A DNA stretch of 57,226 nt from Lachnospiraceae bacterium. GTDB taxonomy: Bacteria > Bacillota_A > Clostridia > Lachnospirales > Lachnospiraceae. The translations under genes and the position numbers were made by a program. Below, piece after piece: positions 53,180 through 57,226 of the stretch. The notes under the pieces are model-generated. The model was not told the DNA's origin, made no database searches, and saw only the letters and a list, made by a program, of their open reading frames with translations. Location: contig JAGZJD010000008.1 in assembly GCA_018365895.1 (NCBI GenBank), positions 1-57,226 on the forward strand. Direction: 5' to 3'. Position 1 is the first letter of the stretch, and every line of letters begins with the position of its first letter.

Positions 53180-54057
53180 TATTCATAACTCCAATCTGCC
53201 CGCATCATCCTGTTCTGGATCATAGCAACCACAAAGATCATCAAAAATAATGCCGTTGCAACTGCCGATGCATAGCCCATATCAAATTGCGTGAAACTGA
53301 TTCGATAGATGTAATTTGTCAGTACCATTGCACTGTCCTTCTGCCCACCATCCGGAACAAATACTTTGAACTGGGCAAACATTTGAAAATAGTTTGCCAT
53401 CGTCATAATTGCCACGAAAGCAAATGTTCTTCCGATTAGTGGAAGCCGGATAGAAATAAAACGTCTTATAGGACCTGCTCCGTCAATTGCCGCTGCCTCA
53501 TCAAATTCCTTTGGAACGCTCTCAAGCCCTGCCGTAAAAAGTACCACATTATATCCAATATCTGCCCATAGTGTAAATACAATCACGATCAGAAACATTT
53601 GCCATGTTGTCAAACCCCAGTTCTTTGGTGTTCCCCCCAGGTATTTAATAATTTCATTCAAAAGTCCGCCTCTTGTACCAACGATGCCATATTTCCAGAT
53701 AAGCGCAGTTCCTACCATCGGAGCAATACATGGAATAAATAAAATTGTCCGGAAAAATGTCTTAATTCCTTTTGACGGCAATACTGAAATAATCTGTGCA
53801 AGAAACAATGTAATCACAATATTTCCAAGAACTGCAACAATACAAAACACAAGTGTATTTATGACTGCCTTATAAAAGACTTCATCCTGAAACATACGCT
53901 TATAGTTTTCCAAACCAAGAAACGGCTGGGTGCTGTTTACAGGGTTATATTCAAAAAATGATATCCCAAGTCCATAAAATAACGGAAAGACTGAAAATAT
54001 AAACAGCAACAAAAATCCGGGAACGAGAATCGCTGCCACAAACTTATTATTTTTCAT
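53179..54057 (-). CDS. Carbohydrate ABC transporter permease (MsmF type)
   Basis: 292 aa, six membrane helices, long periplasmic-side N-terminal loop (YNPVNSTQPFLGLENYKRMF). EAA loop KEFDEAAAIDGAGPIRRFISIRLPLIG. Preceded by GGAGGAAGAG and, 45 bases further up, by a terminator hairpin that probably lowers permease relative to binding-protein expression. Confidence 0.94.
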   Translation of the reverse strand: MKNNKFVAAILVPGFLLLFIFSVFPLFYGLGISFFEYNPVNSTQPFLGLENYKRMFQDEVFYKAVINTLVFCIVAVLGNIVITLFLAQIISVLPSKGIKTFFRTILFIPCIAPMVGTALIWKYGIVGTRGGLLNEIIKYLGGTPKNWGLTTWQMFLIVIVFTLWADIGYNVVLFTAGLESVPKEFDEAAAIDGAGPIRRFISIRLPLIGRTFAFVAIMTMANYFQMFAQFKVFVPDGGQKDSAMVLTNYIYRISFTQFDMGYASAVATALFLMIFVVAMIQNRMMRADWSYE

Positions 54058-54101
54058 CTCTTCCTCCTTTCTATCAACCGCAGTTAATCAACCTTCTAAA
54101 A

Positions 54102-54127
54102 AAGGCAGGGAAGTTTATCCCCTGCCC
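54102..54127 (-). terminator. Partial terminator between binding protein and permeases
   Basis: Minus strand GGCAGGG ... CCCTGCC then TTTTTT. Position inside the operon suggests differential expression. Confidence 0.8.
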
Positions 54128-54140
54128 TTTCATTTTTCAA

Positions 54141-55460
54141 TTATTCCATAGAATATCCAATCTGACATTCTTCCGAAATAGATTTTGATACATCTGTCAG
54201 AGCTTTCTCAATATCTCTGTTTTCAGACTGACATAAGTCAATGAACATTTCATTAAATCTTGTTCTCATATCTGATGTATTGTAAGGTCCCATCCACTGT
54301 CCGTCCGGTAAGATTTCCAGTAAAAATTCAACCTGTGGAAGTTCTTCTTTATATTTTTCATTTTCTAATAAAGATTTTCTTGGCGGAAGCTGTGCGCATG
54401 CAATATTATGCTCTACAAGATTCTCCGGCTCACTGAAGAATTTTACAAATTCCCATGCACCCTCTTTGTGTTCTCCTACTTCCGGTACGATGATTCCCCA
54501 ACCTGTTTCAGATGCAAATCCCATCTTATCTCCGTACATTGGAACCTGTGCATATTCAAAATCTTCACCGTATGTCAGGTCATAGCTCTCTAATCCATCA
54601 GAAATCGCCCAGGAACCAACAGATGCCATATAACCGATTCCCTGGTACACATCGTTATAGCAGTAGTCTCCGTTTGTTAAATGTTCCAGATCACATTCTC
54701 CGTTATCGACCATGCTCAAGATCTCTTCCATTGCTTTAATACCTTCCGGTGTTGCAAAGTTTACAGAATTATCTTCGTTCAGATACTGTCCCCCCTGCTG
54801 AAGGATCATTGCCAGATAGTTACAGAATAAAGAGTCTCCATCAAGCATTTCAAAACCTTTTACTTCTACAAGATCGCCGTTAGAAACTGATACCTCCTGT
54901 GAAACTTTTCTTAATTCTTCCCATGTTGTCGGATAAGAAATTCCTTTTTCTTCAAACATTTTTTTATTTACGATCATTCCGCCGTACTCAAGGTTATATT
55001 CCATCGGAACGCCATAGTATTTTCCATCTTTCTTATAAATACCAAGAGTTGGATCCATGTAATCAGATTCTAATTCAGAAACAAGATCTTCCGGAACTTC
55101 AGAAAGAGCATCTGTCTTAATAAAGTCAGGCGCCATTCCGCCCCATACAGCCAGGATGTCAGCTCCGTCTTTTGCAGATGTCAGTGAAGTCTGAATCTTT
55201 TCGCTGTAAGCGCTGAATGGATAGTCTGTTACTTTTACCTCATACTTATCCTGGGATTTATTGAATTTTTCTGCCATTTTCTTATAGGAAACAGTCCAGG
55301 CGTCATTCTGATGACACCAGAAATTCAGAACAATCTTCTTTCCGGAAGCATTATCCTTTTTTGCATTACTGTCAGTATTTTTATCGCTATTGCCGCATCC
55401 GGCTGCCATACCGGCTGTCATTGCCATTACGAGCATAACTGATAAAATTCTCTTTTTCAT
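54141..55460 (-). CDS. Extracellular sugar-binding lipoprotein of ABC transporter
   Basis: 439 aa family 1 solute-binding protein. Lipoprotein signal MKKRILSVMLVMAMTAGMAA with lipobox AAGC; then NFWCHQNDAWTVSYKKMAEKFN, ILAVWGGMAPDFIKTDALSE and SETGWGIIVPEVGEHKEGAW. The start at 55460 follows AAAGGAGAG; an upstream ATG would place 18 residues before the signal. Ligand not determinable. Heads the operon with two permeases. Confidence 0.94.
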   Translation of the reverse strand: MKKRILSVMLVMAMTAGMAAGCGNSDKNTDSNAKKDNASGKKIVLNFWCHQNDAWTVSYKKMAEKFNKSQDKYEVKVTDYPFSAYSEKIQTSLTSAKDGADILAVWGGMAPDFIKTDALSEVPEDLVSELESDYMDPTLGIYKKDGKYYGVPMEYNLEYGGMIVNKKMFEEKGISYPTTWEELRKVSQEVSVSNGDLVEVKGFEMLDGDSLFCNYLAMILQQGGQYLNEDNSVNFATPEGIKAMEEILSMVDNGECDLEHLTNGDYCYNDVYQGIGYMASVGSWAISDGLESYDLTYGEDFEYAQVPMYGDKMGFASETGWGIIVPEVGEHKEGAWEFVKFFSEPENLVEHNIACAQLPPRKSLLENEKYKEELPQVEFLLEILPDGQWMGPYNTSDMRTRFNEMFIDLCQSENRDIEKALTDVSKSISEECQIGYSME

Positions 55461-55542
55461 AATTACATCTCTCCTTTTCGTATACTTTCCTTCGTTAGAT
55501 ATTTTATCAATCATATATAGATGCGTCTAATTGAATTATTTT

Positions 55543-55556
55543 ATAAATGCATTTAT
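55543..55556. promoter_or_regulatory. Perfect 14-bp palindrome upstream of the ABC operon
   Basis: ATAAATGCATTTAT, about 85 bases before the binding-protein ATG, upstream of a candidate promoter TTAGAC-18-TAAAAT. Possible operator; no regulator gene is adjacent. Confidence 0.4.
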
Positions 55557-55583
55557 CTATTTGTTTTTTCTATAAATAAAGTT

Positions 55584-56414
55584 TTATCGCTCTTTATATT
55601 GAAATACTCCAACTCCCATTCCGATATCTTCCGGGTGTTCCATGAGCCATCCTTTAAATGATTTCTGCAAACTCGTTGTCTCTGGATAAGATTGTCTATC
55701 TTCTGATATATCGCCAAAGATCCGTTCCTCTGCCTGACGGAAAGGATATACAATATCATACACTTCAAAACGATTTTGAAAATCAATGATATTACTTTCT
55801 TCTCCAAGGAAATATTTCAGTACCGGAGATAGCAGCCAGGATTCACAGACATATACATTTTCTCCTGTAAATCCTCGATCTTTAAAAAATACTTCTGCTT
55901 TTTCAAATGCTTCCTGGCATGCATCTTTTGATAACTTACCATCTTCGGGGATATGTACATTCAATACCTTCATCCCTTGTGGATAAATATTGTTATCTGT
56001 TTTGATTTCTTTTTCCAGTCCAATCGGTTCAAACTGAAGTCTTCCAAGCCGGAATAATTTCCCGCGAAGTGAGAGACTGATCCAACCGGCTTCCCGAAGT
56101 CCCGGACAGCCATTTTTCTTTTCATAAGCATTCGCCCAGATTGCAATGTCTCTCATATTTAACATATACACTTCTTCAGAAATGCCTTCCTCACAAAACC
56201 ATTTCCATGCCTCTGACGCAAAATGAACATACAGATACAGTACCGTCTGTTCAAAATTCTCTGTTTCTTTTCCTTTTTCGAAAAATGCCTTCAAGTCTGT
56301 ATCAAATAATTCTTTCCATTCCTGATATACTTTCTCCGGCATTTGAAAATTATTTACAAATTGTACTGCACATTCACTTAATCCAATCTTCTCCATTAAT
56401 CTATCAATTTCCAT
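55584..56414 (-). CDS. GNAT_C-type acyltransferase domain protein
   Basis: 276 aa, soluble. N-terminal helical region (~1-120; WKWFCEEGISEEVYMLNMRD, WANAYEKKNGCPGLREAGW) and a C-terminal part with FRLGRLQFEP, VLNVHIPEDGKLSKDACQEA and VYVCESWLLSPVLKYFLGEE-SNIIDFQNRFE, the pattern of the DUF5596/GNAT_C 'acyltransferase domain-containing' family. Such genes often neighbour sugar ABC operons in gut Firmicutes, but the reaction is unknown. RBS GAGAGGG. Confidence 0.72.
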   Translation of the reverse strand: MEIDRLMEKIGLSECAVQFVNNFQMPEKVYQEWKELFDTDLKAFFEKGKETENFEQTVLYLYVHFASEAWKWFCEEGISEEVYMLNMRDIAIWANAYEKKNGCPGLREAGWISLSLRGKLFRLGRLQFEPIGLEKEIKTDNNIYPQGMKVLNVHIPEDGKLSKDACQEAFEKAEVFFKDRGFTGENVYVCESWLLSPVLKYFLGEESNIIDFQNRFEVYDIVYPFRQAEERIFGDISEDRQSYPETTSLQKSFKGWLMEHPEDIGMGVGVFQYKER

Positions 56415-56486
56415 GATAAGCCCTCTCTTCCCTAATTTATCTCATCATATAATTTTTCTATGGAATCTGTCAATTCCAAAACAATA

Positions 56487-56518
56487 CAAAAAAAGAACCT
56501 CGAAACTGAGATTCTTTT
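56487..56518 (-). terminator. Terminator after the last tRNA
   Basis: Minus strand AAGAATCTC ... GAGGTTCTT then seven U residues. Confidence 0.82.
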
Positions 56519-56523
56519 CGTAA

Positions 56524-56596
56524 AGCCGATGATCGGACTCGAACCGATAACCTGCTGATTACAAATCAGCTGCTCTGCCAATTGAGCCACATCGGC
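56524..56596 (-). tRNA. tRNA-Thr (UGU)
   Basis: Cloverleaf GCCGATG ... CATCGGC, anticodon loop in CTGATTTGTAATCAG gives anticodon TGT, T loop TTCGAGT. No encoded CCA. Identical to the copy at 57011. Confidence 0.97.
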
Positions 56597-56629
56597 ATAT
56601 CATAATAACTAATTATCATATTTAGATAT

Positions 56630-56663
56630 TAAAAAAGAGAGTCTTAGTTGGCCCTCTTTTTTA
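56630..56663 (-). terminator. Hairpin between tRNA-Lys and tRNA-Thr
   Basis: Minus strand AAAAAAGAG ... CTCTTTTTT; probably a partial terminator or processing site inside the tRNA operon. Confidence 0.65.
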
Positions 56664-56664
56664 A

Positions 56665-56737
56665 TGAAGCATCGGGGATTCGAACCCCGGACAACTTGAT
56701 TAAAAGTCAAGTGCTCTACCGACTGAGCTAATGCTCC
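56665..56737 (-). tRNA. tRNA-Lys (UUU)
   Basis: GGAGCAT ... ATGCTTC acceptor with one G-U pair; anticodon stem-loop CTTGACTTTTAATCAAG gives anticodon TTT. No encoded CCA. Confidence 0.97.
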
Positions 56738-56740
56738 ATA

Positions 56741-56813
56741 TGCCCAGAGCCGGAATCGAACCAGCGACACAAGGATTTTCAGTCCTTTGCTCTACCGACT
56801 GAGCTATCTGGGC
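56741..56813 (-). tRNA. tRNA-Phe (GAA)
   Basis: GCCCAGA ... TCTGGGC acceptor, anticodon region AAGGACTGAAAATCCTT gives anticodon GAA. Confidence 0.97.
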
Positions 56814-56839
56814 GTAACTTATTAAAATAATAAGTTGAG

Positions 56840-56913
<74 letters not shown>

Positions 56914-56924
56914 ATAATTTTTAA

Positions 56925-57006
56925 TGGATGGTGGTGGATTCGAACCACCGAAAGCGTTGCTAACAGATTTACAGTCTGCCCCCTTTGGCCACTCGGGAAA
57001 CCATCC
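56925..57006 (-). tRNA. tRNA-Tyr (GUA)
   Basis: GGATGGT ... ACCATCC, class II with long variable arm; anticodon region CAGACTGTAAATCTG gives GTA. Confidence 0.97.
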
Positions 57007-57010
57007 ATAA

Positions 57011-57083
57011 AGCCGATGATCGGACTCGAACCGATAACCTGCTGATTACAAATCAGCTGCTCTGCCAATTGAGCCACATCGGC
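57011..57083 (-). tRNA. tRNA-Thr (UGU), second copy
   Basis: Identical in sequence to 56524-56596; the 78 bases 57008-57085 repeat 56521-56598 exactly, including flanking bases. Confidence 0.97.
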
Positions 57084-57094
57084 ATGACTATGTT

Positions 57095-57123
57095 ATAATA
57101 ACACATCACACACAATTTTGCAA
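57095..57123 (-). promoter_or_regulatory. Promoter of the Thr-Tyr-fMet-Phe-Lys-Thr tRNA operon
   Basis: Minus strand TTGCAA (57118-57123), 17 bases, TATTAT (57095-57100), 11 bases before the first tRNA-Thr. Confidence 0.65.
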
Positions 57124-57148
57124 GTGTTTTTTTACACTTTCGTGTAAA

Positions 57149-57220
57149 TGACTCCTACGGGAATCGAACCCGTGTTACCGCCGTGAAAGGGCGATGTCTT
57201 AACCGCTTGACCAAGGAGCC
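57149..57220 (-). tRNA. tRNA-Glu (UUC)
   Basis: GGCTCCT ... AGGAGTC acceptor; anticodon region CGCCCTTTCACGGCG gives TTC. Separate from the next tRNA by a promoter and a GAAA-loop hairpin (57131-57148). Confidence 0.96.
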
Positions 57221-57226
57221 TCATCT

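Noticed and set aside
57131..57148. Hairpin TTTACAC-TTTC-GTGTAAA after tRNA-Glu as terminator
   Set aside because: It has no U run on the minus strand (A residues follow), so it is more likely a processing hairpin.

Overview
The window looks like chromosome of a low-GC, anaerobic, spore-forming Firmicute, most likely Lachnospiraceae (class Clostridia). The evidence is a rubredoxin-first rubrerythrin, a flavodiiron protein, sporulation genes (spoIID, spoIIQ, spmA, spmB, a Spo0A-type output domain, ricT), T-box and yybP-ykoY leaders, and a UGA-containing glutaredoxin-like gene that implies selenocysteine use. I see no phage, insertion sequence, conjugative module or CRISPR array. Most genes lie on the minus strand.

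Layout. 1-2 kb: a truncated Spo0A-output-domain gene divergent from two XRE-type regulators. 2-10.5 kb: GH18/SH3 cell-wall protein, mecA, a DUF1858 protein, an intergenic cluster of DnaA boxes, an NlpC/P60 hydrolase, and a PerR/rubrerythrin pair with matching operators; then an ECF S-component, a hemolysin-III protein and a GIY-YIG protein. 10.7-21 kb: spoIID-spoIIQ, glycogen phosphorylase with a coupled membrane protein, ileS behind a T-box, and a D,D-carboxypeptidase. 21-32 kb: a redox pair (flavodiiron protein plus an 858-residue CoA-disulfide-reductase/rhodanese/sirohaem/ferredoxin fusion), then spmB and spmA separated by a queuine-salvage pair (queL-yhhQ), an AI-2E-type permease, and a P-type cation ATPase behind a Mn2+ (yybP-ykoY) riboswitch. 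32-37 kb: a stand-alone MsmX/UgpC-type ATPase, the selenoprotein, an AAA ATPase, and a cysteine-desulfidase-family enzyme with a divergent GntR regulator.

37-49 kb is one long minus-strand run. It starts at a consensus promoter (49.2 kb) with a Dlt-like cassette: adenylation enzyme, fold-III PLP enzyme, carrier protein, MBOAT, SGNH protein and lipoprotein. It continues without a visible terminator into yaaO-tmk-holB-ricT-trmN6-rsmI. 49-56 kb: a GH123/DUF4091 glycosidase, a lipoprotein gene interrupted at an A10 tract, two gene relics, and a sugar ABC transporter without its own ATPase. 56.5-57.2 kb: seven tRNA genes.

The observations I rate highest are: the Sec-containing glutaredoxin-like gene at 33.7 kb with an in-frame UGA and a bacterial-type SECIS hairpin; three sporulation genes (spoIID, spmA, spmB) that share an unusual leader in which a terminator-like hairpin holds the Shine-Dalgarno sequence in its 3' arm and a SigE-like -10 at the end of its 5' arm, so that sporulation transcripts would start past the 5' arm; the Dlt-like cassette with a built-in amino-acid decarboxylase/racemase-type enzyme; and two clusters of DnaA-box sequences far from any recognisable origin. 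All functions are inferred by reading; no database search was possible.
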